Shown here piece by piece: positions 34,318 to 42,416 of a stretch of 64,000 nucleotides of DNA. The notes beneath the pieces were generated by a model, which worked only from the letters and a program-made list of their open reading frames with translations, was not told the DNA's origin and searched no databases. A program made the position numbers and the translations under genes. The stretch's first letter is position 1. The number at the start of each line of letters is the position of its first letter. The stretch is from Pseudonocardia sp. KRD291 (GTDB lineage Bacteria; Actinomycetota; Actinomycetes; Mycobacteriales; Pseudonocardiaceae). The stretch is from positions 1 to 64,000 of the forward strand of contig NZ_JADQDD010000001.1 in NCBI RefSeq assembly GCF_019263595.1, written 5' to 3'.

Positions 34318-35109
34318 CTAGACCTGCCGAATCAGGGTCAGGCCGTCGCGCAACGGCAACACCACCTGTTCCACCCGCGGGTCGTGGGCCACGGCCCGGT
34401 TGAACGCCGCGATCGCCGCGCCGTTCGAACTGGCTTCCGCGCCGCTCCACGGTTCGCCCTGCATCAGGGTGTTGTCCACGCAGATCAGCGCGTCGGATGC
34501 CAGCAGGCCGGTCGTGAGCAGCAGCTCGAGGTAGTCGGCGTAGCCGCCCTTGTCCGCGTCGATGAACACGAGGTCGAACGACTCACCGGCGTCGGCGAGC
34601 TCGTGCAGCGTCTGCGTGGCCGGCCCCAGGCGGATCGAGATCCGGGCGCCGGCCTCGGAGGGCGCGAAGCTTGATCGGGCCAGTTCAGCGACGTCCGCGT
34701 CGATCTCACACGCAGTCACGGTGCCACCGGTCGGCAGGGCCTCGGCCATCGCCAGCGCGGAGTAGCCGGTGAACATGCCGATCTCCAGAACCCGCCGGGC
34801 CCGGGTGGCGTGCACGAGAAACGCCAGGGTCCGGCCCTCGACATGCCCGGAGAGCATCTCCTGCTCGAGTGGGCCCGAGCCCCAGCTGTGGGTACGCGTG
34901 CGCTCCGCCAACGCCCGCAGCGCCGCCGATTCCGGCGTGGTGCACGCGGCCACGTAGGGGTCCAGACCGCCGATCAGTGCGGCGACTGCTCGCGCCTCGG
35001 CGCCGGCGTCGCCGTCGAGCCGCTCGGCGAGACGGTGCAGCCGCTCGGCCGCGATCGTCACCGGCGTGACCGGGCGCGCCGGCCGGACCCCCGACCGGGC
35101 GAAACTCAC
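34318..35109 (-). CDS. mysB: MysB, O-methyltransferase
   Basis: 263 aa SAM-dependent methyltransferase of the caffeoyl-CoA-OMT-like class. The SAM site is [29 protein letters not shown] follows, and [15 protein letters not shown] holds the metal/catalytic Asp and Lys. In the mys pathway it methylates demethyl-4-deoxygadusol to 4-deoxygadusol. GTG start 35109 overlaps the mysA stop by four bases. Confidence 0.92.
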   Translation of the reverse strand: MSFARSGVRPARPVTPVTIAAERLHRLAERLDGDAGAEARAVAALIGGLDPYVAACTTPESAALRALAERTRTHSWGSGPLEQEMLSGHVEGRTLAFLVHATRARRVLEIGMFTGYSALAMAEALPTGGTVTACEIDADVAELARSSFAPSEAGARISIRLGPATQTLHELADAGESFDLVFIDADKGGYADYLELLLTTGLLASDALICVDNTLMQGEPWSGAEASSNGAAIAAFNRAVAHDPRVEQVVLPLRDGLTLIRQV

Positions 35110-36323
35110 GCCGCCTCCGCCGGGGCGTAGACGTCGATACCCTCACCGGCGCGAGGCAGCGCACCCACGAGGTCCTTGTGCGCGGCCAGTGCCTGTTCCA
35201 GCTCGGTCGCGGTGAGGTCGTTGATGAAGTGGCAGGTGCCGATCGGGCGGGGCACCGCCGCGCGCAACAGCCCGCCGCGGGTCTGCACGATCGACTCGGT
35301 AGCTCGCGCCAGGAGCCCCGAGGTCAGGTAGGAGCTGTCCAGCGATAGCCCCAGCCGGCTCATCACGCCGTGGATCCGGTCCCGGCTGCGGGCGGTGATG
35401 TAGTTGCGGCGCTCGGCGACTGTCGCCGACAGGGCCATGTCGACGCTGATCGCGTGGCCGTGGAACATCGGCACGTCCGGTGCCAGCTCGAGTGTCGGGC
35501 TCCACGTGTGCCCGTAGGCGATCTCGCGGTCGAGGTCGAGTTCGTGCAGGTTCGGCACCTCGAGTTCGAGCATGGTCTGCACCGCGTCGTAGGTGAACTT
35601 GTGCGCCAGCTCGCGCAGCTCACGGCTGCCGCCCTCACCGTGGCCGAACCCGGTGGCCATCAGCTCCTCACCGTGCTCCTCGATCAGGTCGAACGTTGCG
35701 CTGTTCGCGACGACCGAGATCTTGATCAGTTCGGCCATGCCGTTGCGGACCTGGTCGAGCGGGAGCGTGGCCAGCAGCGTCGGGTCGAGGATCACCATCT
35801 GGGAGGCGTGGTAGGCGCCGATGCGGTTCTTGCTCTTTCCGTGGTTGACCGCGACCTTGATCGCGACACTGGCGTCGACCTGCCCGATCACCGTCGTCGG
35901 AACGCGGATGTAGGGGGTGCCGCGGCGAAACGATGCGCAGGCGAAACCAGCGACATCGGTGGTCAGCCCGCCGCCTACGACGAGTACCGGCTCGGTGCGG
36001 ACGAGGCCGAACTCGCCGAACGCGTCGATGATCCGCTCCACCGTGTGCAGGCTCTTCGCGGTCTCCGCGATCTGCACTCCGAACACGGTCAGGTCGATAC
36101 CGTGGCGGGCGAAGTAGTGCCGGATCCGGTCCCCGTGCAGGCCCAGGACTTTCTCGTCGACGACCATCAGGCAACGCCCGTAGGGCCGGTAGGCGTCGGC
36201 CAGCTCGGCGTGGGCCGGGTCGAACGCTCCGTCGACGTAGACCAGGCTGAAGTCGATCTTTTCGTAGCCTTCGACGTGGAAGGCTCGCTCGGTCGCCGAG
36301 ACGCTCGCGTGGGGGTGGCTCAT
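35106..36323 (-). CDS. mysA: MysA, 2-demethyl-4-deoxygadusol synthase
   Basis: 405 aa sugar-phosphate cyclase of the dehydroquinate-synthase superfamily. It converts sedoheptulose 7-phosphate to demethyl-4-deoxygadusol using NAD and a metal. [21 protein letters not shown] is the NAD-site block. The segment [21 protein letters not shown] matches DDG synthases rather than valiolone synthases as I recall those motifs. First of the four contiguous mys genes and 22 bases after the HAD-like gene. Confidence 0.92.
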   Translation of the reverse strand: MSHPHASVSATERAFHVEGYEKIDFSLVYVDGAFDPAHAELADAYRPYGRCLMVVDEKVLGLHGDRIRHYFARHGIDLTVFGVQIAETAKSLHTVERIIDAFGEFGLVRTEPVLVVGGGLTTDVAGFACASFRRGTPYIRVPTTVIGQVDASVAIKVAVNHGKSKNRIGAYHASQMVILDPTLLATLPLDQVRNGMAELIKISVVANSATFDLIEEHGEELMATGFGHGEGGSRELRELAHKFTYDAVQTMLELEVPNLHELDLDREIAYGHTWSPTLELAPDVPMFHGHAISVDMALSATVAERRNYITARSRDRIHGVMSRLGLSLDSSYLTSGLLARATESIVQTRGGLLRAAVPRPIGTCHFINDLTATELEQALAAHKDLVGALPRAGEGIDVYAPAEAA

Positions 36324-36345
36324 GTGCAGTCTCCGGTTCGGTCGA

Positions 36346-37005
36346 TCAGGCGTGGGGCAGGTGGGCGAGCAGCGCCGGATACTCGAGCCGGTCGACCCGC
36401 TCGTCTGCGGCGCCGAAGTCGTGGCCCGAGGTGTTGGCGTTGGGGAAGGCGACGCACGTGATGCCGGCTTCGCGTGCGGCGTCGACGCCGCCGACGTTGT
36501 CCTCGATCGCGACGCAGGCCTCGGCGGACTCGCCGAGCTGCTCGAGCGCGAAGATGTAGGCCGCGCCGTCCGGCTTGGGCTTGTCGACCTGAGTGGAGTC
36601 CACGACGAGGTCGAATCCCTCGTCGAGCGCCAGCGCCTCGATCACGGCCGCGACGTTCTCCGGCGACGTGGTGGTCACCAGCGCCACCCGCTGGCCGTTG
36701 CGGCGCGCGGCGGAGATCGTCTCGACGACGCCCGACCTCGGTGACAGCGGGTTCTCCCGCACCAAACGGCGGAACCACTCGGACTTCGTCCGGTGTACTG
36801 CGTCCGCGTCGACGTCGGCGCTCGCGGAGCGGGCGAACTCGGCGATCCGGTCGCGGCCCCCGTTGCTCGAGAGCATGTCCACGTACTGTTCGCGGTCCCA
36901 GCGCCAGCCGAGCCCGTGGTCGTCGAAGGCGTGGTTGAACGCCTCGCGCTGGATCTCGGAGGTGTCTGCGACCGTGCTGATGGACCCGAAGAGAATGGCA
37001 GGCAT
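36346..37005 (-). CDS. HAD-like (CbbY-type) protein lacking the catalytic aspartates
   Basis: 219 aa from ATG 37005 behind GGGAG. The overall order is that of a CbbY-type phosphatase: helical cap, motif II ([10 protein letters not shown]), motif III Lys ([16 protein letters not shown]) and motif IV ([16 protein letters not shown]). Motif I, normally F-D-x-D-G-T, reads F6-G7-S8-I9-S10-T11, so the nucleophile and the second Asp are both absent. Phosphatase activity is therefore unlikely. It opens the mys operon. It could be a structural, regulatory or substrate-binding partner. I have a faint recollection of a HAD subgroup with this variant, which could not be checked. Confidence 0.85.
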   Translation of the reverse strand: MPAILFGSISTVADTSEIQREAFNHAFDDHGLGWRWDREQYVDMLSSNGGRDRIAEFARSASADVDADAVHRTKSEWFRRLVRENPLSPRSGVVETISAARRNGQRVALVTTTSPENVAAVIEALALDEGFDLVVDSTQVDKPKPDGAAYIFALEQLGESAEACVAIEDNVGGVDAAREAGITCVAFPNANTSGHDFGAADERVDRLEYPALLAHLPHA

Positions 37006-37116
37006 AGATACTCCCGGTAGTAGTGAACACTGAAGCTCGTACTGAACGTCATACCCGAAAGCCGACAGCTCGAACACTACTGAACCATATGTTCAGAAGA
37101 TTGTGGAGGTGAGTCC
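37006..37116. promoter_or_regulatory. Divergent mys/TetR promoter with palindromic operator
   Basis: CTGAAC at 37080-37085 and GTTCAG at 37091-37096 form a perfect six-base inverted repeat around CATAT. Further TGAAC copies lie at 37024 and 37043, toward the mys operon start. The AT-rich island sits between the HAD-like gene start (37005) and the TetR start (37117). It is the likely binding site by which the TetR protein controls the mys operon. Confidence 0.65.
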
Positions 37117-37683
37117 GTGTCCTCGCAGGCAGATGACCGCACGGACCCGCGCGTGGCACGCACACGGCAGGACGTCCCCCGCGCCGCCTACCGGATCCTC
37201 GTGGAGCAGGGCGCGGACGCGGTGACACATGCACACGTCGCCCGAGCCGCCGGCTACTCGAAGGCGACGCTCTACGCGCACTGGCCCACCCGGGCGGACC
37301 TTCTGCACGCCGCGCTGTCGCTGATGGCCGAGGTCGACCATGCCGCGGTCACCGGCGAGCCACGCGCCGACCTGATCGGCCAGATGTCCGGATTCCGGTC
37401 CATGATCCACGAACACGGCACCGACCGGGCACTCGGCGCTATGGCCCAGCTCGGCGCAGCCACACCGGAGCTGGCCGACCTGCGCGACCGGGTCGCGGCC
37501 GAAGGAGAGCGAGTGATGCGCGAGGTGCTCGCCGGTATCACCGCCGACGACGAGCTGGAGGCCGTCGCGTTGATGCTCAACGGCGCCGTGCTCTACGCCG
37601 CCATGCTGCACCGACAGCCACCGGACGACGACACGATCGCCACGATCGTCGACATCGTCCTACGCGGACTGAGCCCGAACTGA
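37117..37683 (+). CDS. TetR family regulator, probable mys operon regulator
   Basis: 188 aa from GTG 37117, preceded by GGAGGTGAG. The HTH is about 18-62 (AAYRILVEQGADAVTHAHVARAAGYSKATLYAHW), and the helical C-terminal domain ends LRGLSPN. Divergent from the mys operon with one shared palindromic site; control of sunscreen production is inferred from that. The stop is one base from the convergent TauD stop. Confidence 0.88.
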   Translation: MSSQADDRTDPRVARTRQDVPRAAYRILVEQGADAVTHAHVARAAGYSKATLYAHWPTRADLLHAALSLMAEVDHAAVTGEPRADLIGQMSGFRSMIHEHGTDRALGAMAQLGAATPELADLRDRVAAEGERVMREVLAGITADDELEAVALMLNGAVLYAAMLHRQPPDDDTIATIVDIVLRGLSPN

Positions 37684-37684
37684 C

Positions 37685-38470
37685 CTACGCCGCGGCCGGC
37701 ACGTCGGTACCGGCGACCATCCCCCTGTGCATGACACGGTCACCCATGACGTCGTCGTGGTCGGCACGGTGCAACACACAGGCGTTGTCCCAGATCACGA
37801 CGTCGCCCGGCGACCAGGCGTGTCGGAACACGTTGCCCTCCGCCGTCGAGTGCGCGAACAGCTCCGCGACCGTCTCCGCGGACTCCTCCGGTGTCATCCC
37901 GCTCACCGCCACGCAGCGGGTCGGCGTGGACAGGTAGAGCGCAGCGCGCCCGGAGACCGGGTGCCGGCGGAACACCGGATGCTCGGCAGCGGTCTCGGCG
38001 CTGTCGCCGGGATCGACACCGGTCACCACATGGGTGATGGTCCGCCCATCCAAGCGCTCGCGAAGCTCGGGCGGCAGCGTGTCGTAGGCCCGGTACTGGT
38101 TCGTGAACAGCGTCTCCCCGCCGCGCGCCGGGATCTCCACCGCTCGCAGCGACGTGTAGGCCGGTGGCCGGCGCACATAGCTGGTGTCCACGTGGAAGGT
38201 GCTGCGCGGGGGCACCGTGCGGCCGACGTTGCTCACGACGTTGAGATCCGGGAAGTCCTCGACGGGCGTCTCCCCAACCGTGAACGTGAGGTCGCCGAAC
38301 CCGCGCAGGAACTCGACGAACGCACCATCGTCGATGGGCTGCTCCGGCAGCACGAGCACACCGTGCTCCCCGAGGAGGCCCCGGATGCGCTCGATCATCT
38401 CGGGTGCGGGATTGCGCAGCGACACCCCGGTCACTGTCGCCCCGACCGGTTCGTGGACCACTGTCTGCAT
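37685..38470 (-). CDS. TauD/TfdA family Fe(II)/2-oxoglutarate dioxygenase
   Basis: 261 aa from ATG 38470. The iron triad is H93-x-D95 (TFHVDTSY) and H234 (CVLHRAD). R249 (MHRGM) would bind 2-oxoglutarate. An in-frame upstream extension to 38587 runs through an IS256 fragment and is unlikely to be native. Family members hydroxylate or cleave small molecules. Its closeness to the mys operon invites a tailoring role, but known mycosporine oxygenases (MysH) belong, as I recall, to a different 2OG-oxygenase group. Confidence 0.88.
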   Translation of the reverse strand: MQTVVHEPVGATVTGVSLRNPAPEMIERIRGLLGEHGVLVLPEQPIDDGAFVEFLRGFGDLTFTVGETPVEDFPDLNVVSNVGRTVPPRSTFHVDTSYVRRPPAYTSLRAVEIPARGGETLFTNQYRAYDTLPPELRERLDGRTITHVVTGVDPGDSAETAAEHPVFRRHPVSGRAALYLSTPTRCVAVSGMTPEESAETVAELFAHSTAEGNVFRHAWSPGDVVIWDNACVLHRADHDDVMGDRVMHRGMVAGTDVPAAA

Positions 38471-39192
38471 GCTTCGAAGGCTAGGGGCCGTCGTATCGAA
38501 TCGCGCGCCGTCTCGAGGAGCTCGTCGATCGCCGCACACGGCGTCGGCCCCGGCGGACATGAGCGTGCCGATGAACGTGGTCAACATCTGTCGGAGCAGG
38601 TCAGGACTCTCGCCTGGGACAGCTGCTCGTGCAGGAACTGGGTGGCTGTCGATGCTGAAGGGCCGCGGTCATCGCGTGTCGTCCTTCGAGAAGCACTGTG
38701 AGAGGTCTTCAAGAAGACACGCGATGGCCGACCTACACCTCGACGCCACGCCCGTCACCGGGCTGGTCGCCCACCACCTTGGCGGACGCCACTATGCCCT
38801 AGCCGCAGCATCGCAACTGGCCCCTCAAGTGAGCGAGCCGGCCGTGTCCGGCCCCGCGTCGCCGGAAGCGGATAGGGCAACTGGGAGCGACGTATCATGA
38901 CTCCATCTCCTCAGAAGATCAAGTCTCCGGACACGCCGGGCGGTTCATGGGGCAACTCGGCAACACGTAGTCGCAGCATCCACCGCCCCATAGGTGACGG
39001 GTACAGCAGCTGTCGCGTACTGCACGTGCGCCAGTCGAAGCTGCGCCGTGCGTCTGGCTGCGGCTTGCCGTTCTCGCGCTCGGCACGAGTGGTCGACGCT
39101 CAAGGGCAGAGGTCCGTCACAAGCTTGAGAGCTGCAGCGCGGGAATGTGCTTGCATCGACGCTTCCCGCGGGCGGGCCGTATCTTGATCGGC
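38471..39192. other. 720-base gene-poor stretch with IS256 relic
   Basis: It contains the IS256 transposase fragment (separate entry). Downstream, an open frame from ATG 38724 (M-A-D-L-H-L-D-A-T-P-V) on the plus strand lacks a recognisable RBS and family. Nothing else is supported up to the GAF-ANTAR start. Confidence 0.55.
38528..38650 (-). pseudogene. IS256 family transposase, N-terminal fragment
   Basis: Minus-strand reading E-S-P-D-L-L-R-Q-M-L-T-T-F-I-G at 38611 downward, continuing L-M-S-A-G-A-D-A-V-C-G-D, matches the conserved N-terminus of IS256/mutator transposases of actinobacteria. The expected G-Y-G-E-x-S...NG-Y-R part is missing, and the frame upstream is shifted. The fragment is in frame with the TauD gene downstream. 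Confidence 0.65.
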
Positions 39193-39915
39193 GTGTCAGT
39201 ATCCGAGCCCGAGTACCTCGCGGACGCCTTCGCCGCCGTCGCCCGCGAGATGCAGGCCGCCACTTGCCCCGAGGAGACACGACTGGTGGTGACCCGCCGC
39301 GCGGTCGAGATGGTGCCGGGTTGTACCTACGCCGGGATAACCCTGGTGCAGCGGCGTGGATCGCTCACCAGCGTCGCACCCACCAGCGAGGTCGCCGACC
39401 GAATCCACGCCATCCAGAACGAGCTCGGCGAAGGCCCGTGCCTGAGCTCGATCCACGACCACATCGTCTACACCGTCGACGACCTGCGCCAGGACGAGCG
39501 CTGGCCCCGGTTCGCCCGCCGCGTCGCCGCGGAGCTCCCCGTCGCGAGCATGCTCGCCTTCCGGTTGTTCACCTCCGAGGAGACCACCGGTGCCCTGGAC
39601 CTGTACTCGGACACCCCGGCCGCGTTCGACGCGCACTCGCGCGCGATCGGAACCGTGCTGGCCGCGCACGCCGCCATCGCCATGGTCGCCGCACGCGAGC
39701 GCGAGAACGCCGACAACCTCGAGGCCGCGCTGCACAACAGCCGACAGATCGGCATCGCCATCGGCATCCTGATGCGTAGTGAGAGCCTCACCCAAGATCA
39801 GGCGTTCGATTTCCTGGTCAACGTCTCGCAGCGGCTCAACCGCAAGCTGCGCACCGTCGCCGGTGTCATCGTGGAGGCGGGAGGAGTGTCGGGCGACCTG
39901 ACCGCCAGTTCGTGA
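39193..39915 (+). CDS. GAF and ANTAR domain regulator (1)
   Basis: 240 aa from GTG 39193. The GAF domain spans about 20-165 (PGCTYAGITLVQRRGS; LGEGPCLSSIHDH). The ANTAR RNA-binding domain spans about 175-230 (LHNSRQIGIAIGILMRSESLTQDQAFDFLVNVSQRLNRKL). ANTAR proteins act as antiterminators by binding twin RNA hairpins; here the sensor is GAF. It stands alone. It is paralogous to 44140-44979. Confidence 0.9.
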   Translation: MSVSEPEYLADAFAAVAREMQAATCPEETRLVVTRRAVEMVPGCTYAGITLVQRRGSLTSVAPTSEVADRIHAIQNELGEGPCLSSIHDHIVYTVDDLRQDERWPRFARRVAAELPVASMLAFRLFTSEETTGALDLYSDTPAAFDAHSRAIGTVLAAHAAIAMVAARERENADNLEAALHNSRQIGIAIGILMRSESLTQDQAFDFLVNVSQRLNRKLRTVAGVIVEAGGVSGDLTASS

Positions 39916-40135
39916 ACCACCCTCGGGCGTCGCTCAGAGCGGGATGGGCCCGTGACGGTAGCACCGAATTTTTTACAGGAAGACACGGGCGTGCTGGCCG
40001 CTCCTGTGGGCCGCAGAGCTACCACGGCGCTTCGAACCTCGAACCCCGAATTCCGAAGACATGCGGGCCCATTTGGCTGCGGACGCACGGGTTATGGCGC
40101 TGACCCCGTTGACCGTTCAGGTGCCGCTGATAGGG

Positions 40136-40582
40136 TCACGCTCGAGTCCAACGGCCCAACGCCTCGGTGAGGGCGATCACGGTGTTATCTCCGGTCCGTT
40201 CGAACTCCACTTTGGCCAAAGGGGTCGCGAGCTTGGCGGCGCCGCGGAAGTCGATGTGGGCCCGGTAGGTCACGGCCGCGGCGCCGGGCTCAGTACCCGG
40301 CCTCACATCGATGTCATCGGTCGCGGTGGCACTTTTGTTCTCGCCACGAAACACGACACGCTCGTCATCGAGTTGAACGAGTTCGTAGGTCAGCTCGGTC
40401 TTGTTCCCCATGAACTTGGAGACGTTCTTCCAGCGAGATCCCACCTGAATCGGGCCACTGTCAACTCGCGCGCATGACACCGTGCCGGGGTCCCACTCCT
40501 CTGCCCGACTGAAATCCTGCAGGTACTCGAGGACGACGCCTGGAGGTTGCCGTACTTGGAAAGTACGATTCACTTCAACCAT
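40136..40582 (-). CDS. SRPBCC family protein (1)
   Basis: 148 aa START-like helix-grip protein: VEVNRTFQVRQPPGVVLEYLQDFSRAEEWDPG at the start and a long C-terminal helix (KLATPLAKVEFERTGDNTVIALTEAL). It binds a small hydrophobic ligand by family; no enzyme residues are recognisable. It is close to 48226-48657 (shared DFSRAExWDPGT and SGPI...GS-W-NVS blocks), and a third decayed copy ends near 54140. Confidence 0.85.
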   Translation of the reverse strand: MVEVNRTFQVRQPPGVVLEYLQDFSRAEEWDPGTVSCARVDSGPIQVGSRWKNVSKFMGNKTELTYELVQLDDERVVFRGENKSATATDDIDVRPGTEPGAAAVTYRAHIDFRGAAKLATPLAKVEFERTGDNTVIALTEALGRWTRA

Positions 40583-40808
40583 TACATTCCAACCGTTCTG
40601 ATTGATGAGGTCCGGTATCCCGGCTCGGGCCAGAACAGCCTCTGTGCGGCTCTCCTAAGGTACTCCCCACGAGGTGGTTGCCATGACCCTAGGGTCCGCG
40701 ACTTGCAACGCAACGGCTTCCCTGCGTAGCGCCGGCGAAACATCGTCGGCTCTCGGAGCCAAGACGTCCATTGCCATGCCTGTAGCTCACAGACGCGTCA
40801 GTCGTTCA

Positions 40809-42041
40809 TCACAAGTCGCTTGTCGGTGTGAGCCGCCGGCGACCGTGATTGTTGATCGAGCGGACCGGCTGGCTGGGTGTAGCCGGCGCGAGCGGCCAGG
40901 ACGCCCGTCGGGTGCGAATCCGGATCGGGCCGTCCACGTGCCCATTCGCGAGCTCGCACGCAGAGACGCAGAACTGGGTCCACATATGCAGCTGGATCTC
41001 CTTGCCGATCTTGAGCTGATCGAACACCAGGGCGGCCGCGCGGTCACCGGGGCGGGACCACGCCTCGATGCCGAACTCCAGCCCGTGGTCGCCGTCGTGC
41101 GCGGCGAACTCGATCTGCCCGGCCTCGAGGTGGTGGGCCAGCGTGGCGAACCGGAACGAGCGCGCGTCCCGGTTTACGACCCGGACCGGGCCGTTCCAGG
41201 GTGCGGGCATCTGCACGATGTACTCGTCGCCGAGCGAGAGCCCACCGAGCCGGCCCCTGGTCTTGCGGAAGGAGGTCACCTCGGACGGCGCGGCCCGGTC
41301 CAGGTCAGCGGTGATCCGGTCGATCAGCCCGGTGGCATCAGTATCGGCGTCGCGCACCGACACCCGGAAGGTGCGGTGCAGCAGTGGCCCTGCGCCGTCC
41401 TCGATCGTCTTGAGGTGGGCGTCGACGAAACGGTCGGGTAGCGCGGGTGGCAGGTCGTCGGCGTCGCCGGCTTGTTCGGTGCGCTCGACGCGGCTTGACC
41501 ACAGGGCGTAGCGCGCCGTGCTCAGCGCCAGTCCCACCGGGTAGCGCAGCACTGCCGCGGCCCTGCGGGCCGCGCCGGGCTGCGGGGTCGGCTCCGCCCG
41601 CCGGGCCGTGTGGATGCGCTGCGCCGCAGCGTGATGTTCGACGGCCCGAGCCAGTGCTTGCGGTTCTGCGACCGTGACCGTGACGCCGGGATGGCGTAGC
41701 GCCCCTGTCGGTTCGAGACCGGGCACCGGTGTATGGAAACGGATGCACACGCCGTGTGCGGTGCTGCTACCGAACGTCGCGCCCCGGTCGGCCAGCGACA
41801 GGTGGGGGCCGAGAACTTTCGGGGCGCTGAACGGGCCGAGGACCTGCGCTCCGGCCAGGTTGCGCACCGGCGTCGAAAGCCCCCAGTGTCCGAACCGCAC
41901 CTGCAGCTGGTCGTTGTCGAGGTCGACGTAGGCATCCGACTCGTCACACACGCCGAACGGCAACAGCAGCAGGCGATAGCGGGGAGCCACGTCGAAGGGG
42001 TACCGGCGCGCGCCGCGATGTGGCTCGTCGGGGTCAGGCAT
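40809..42041 (-). CDS. DUF1990 domain protein with an N-terminal PH-like domain
   Basis: 410 aa. The N-terminal about 125 residues are beta-rich (FDVAPRYRLLLLPFGVCDESDAYVDL), resembling a lipid- or ligand-binding fold. The C-terminal about 190 residues fit DUF1990/SRPBCC (LHRTFRVSVRDADTD; VNRDARSFRFATLAHHLEAGQIEFAA). No transmembrane helix. Function unknown. It lies in the stress-gene region between an SRPBCC protein on the same strand and a divergent membrane protein. Confidence 0.7.
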   Translation of the reverse strand: MPDPDEPHRGARRYPFDVAPRYRLLLLPFGVCDESDAYVDLDNDQLQVRFGHWGLSTPVRNLAGAQVLGPFSAPKVLGPHLSLADRGATFGSSTAHGVCIRFHTPVPGLEPTGALRHPGVTVTVAEPQALARAVEHHAAAQRIHTARRAEPTPQPGAARRAAAVLRYPVGLALSTARYALWSSRVERTEQAGDADDLPPALPDRFVDAHLKTIEDGAGPLLHRTFRVSVRDADTDATGLIDRITADLDRAAPSEVTSFRKTRGRLGGLSLGDEYIVQMPAPWNGPVRVVNRDARSFRFATLAHHLEAGQIEFAAHDGDHGLEFGIEAWSRPGDRAAALVFDQLKIGKEIQLHMWTQFCVSACELANGHVDGPIRIRTRRASWPLAPATPSQPVRSINNHGRRRLTPTSDL

Positions 42042-42416
42042 TGTTTGGAGTACCCCGCGAAGACCGTCGGTATCCAGTCAGCGACCTCCCTGCCCCGCCT
42101 CGGACGCGAACGGCCCCGCCCCACCCATGGGCCAGGGACCGGCCCGGCTCGGCTCGGCTCGGTGCGATCCACGCACAGCGCTCCGGCGTAGGCCAGGCGA
42201 CAGAACCTCCAAGAGGCGATTTGCGTCCGGCCGGGTTGGACGCTCATGATCCGGCTTGCGTGTCGGGTTGTGAACGAGCTCGGCTCCCTTGCCGCGGCCA
42301 TGCGGGCGACCACGCCCGTCTGCTGGAGCTGGAGTAATCATGCCTTTTTCCTCTTCCCTCCTACGTGCCTCGCCTGCCGGGGCTCGAACGCGTTCGACCG
42401 GACCGGCGGTGCGGCG
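42042..42416. other. 375-base intergenic stretch
   Basis: Divergent upstream region of the DUF1990 gene and the membrane protein. A short GGCTC tandem (four copies around 42147-42162) is visible. No promoter can be assigned with confidence and no gene is supported. Confidence 0.5.

Noticed and set aside
36346-37005. Annotating the mys-linked HAD protein as an active phosphatase
   Set aside because: Both motif-I aspartates are absent in the base sequence, so the catalytic call is not supported.
38724-38900. Possible small protein starting M-A-D-L-H-L-D-A-T-P
   Set aside because: No RBS or family, located in IS-scarred DNA; kept only as a remark in the intergenic entry.
40583-40808. SigB/SigF-type promoters (GTTT-N-GGGTAT) in the stress region
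   Set aside because: Looked for upstream of the WhiB, SRPBCC, DUF1990 and DJ-1 genes. Only partial -10-like matches were found, without a properly spaced -35.
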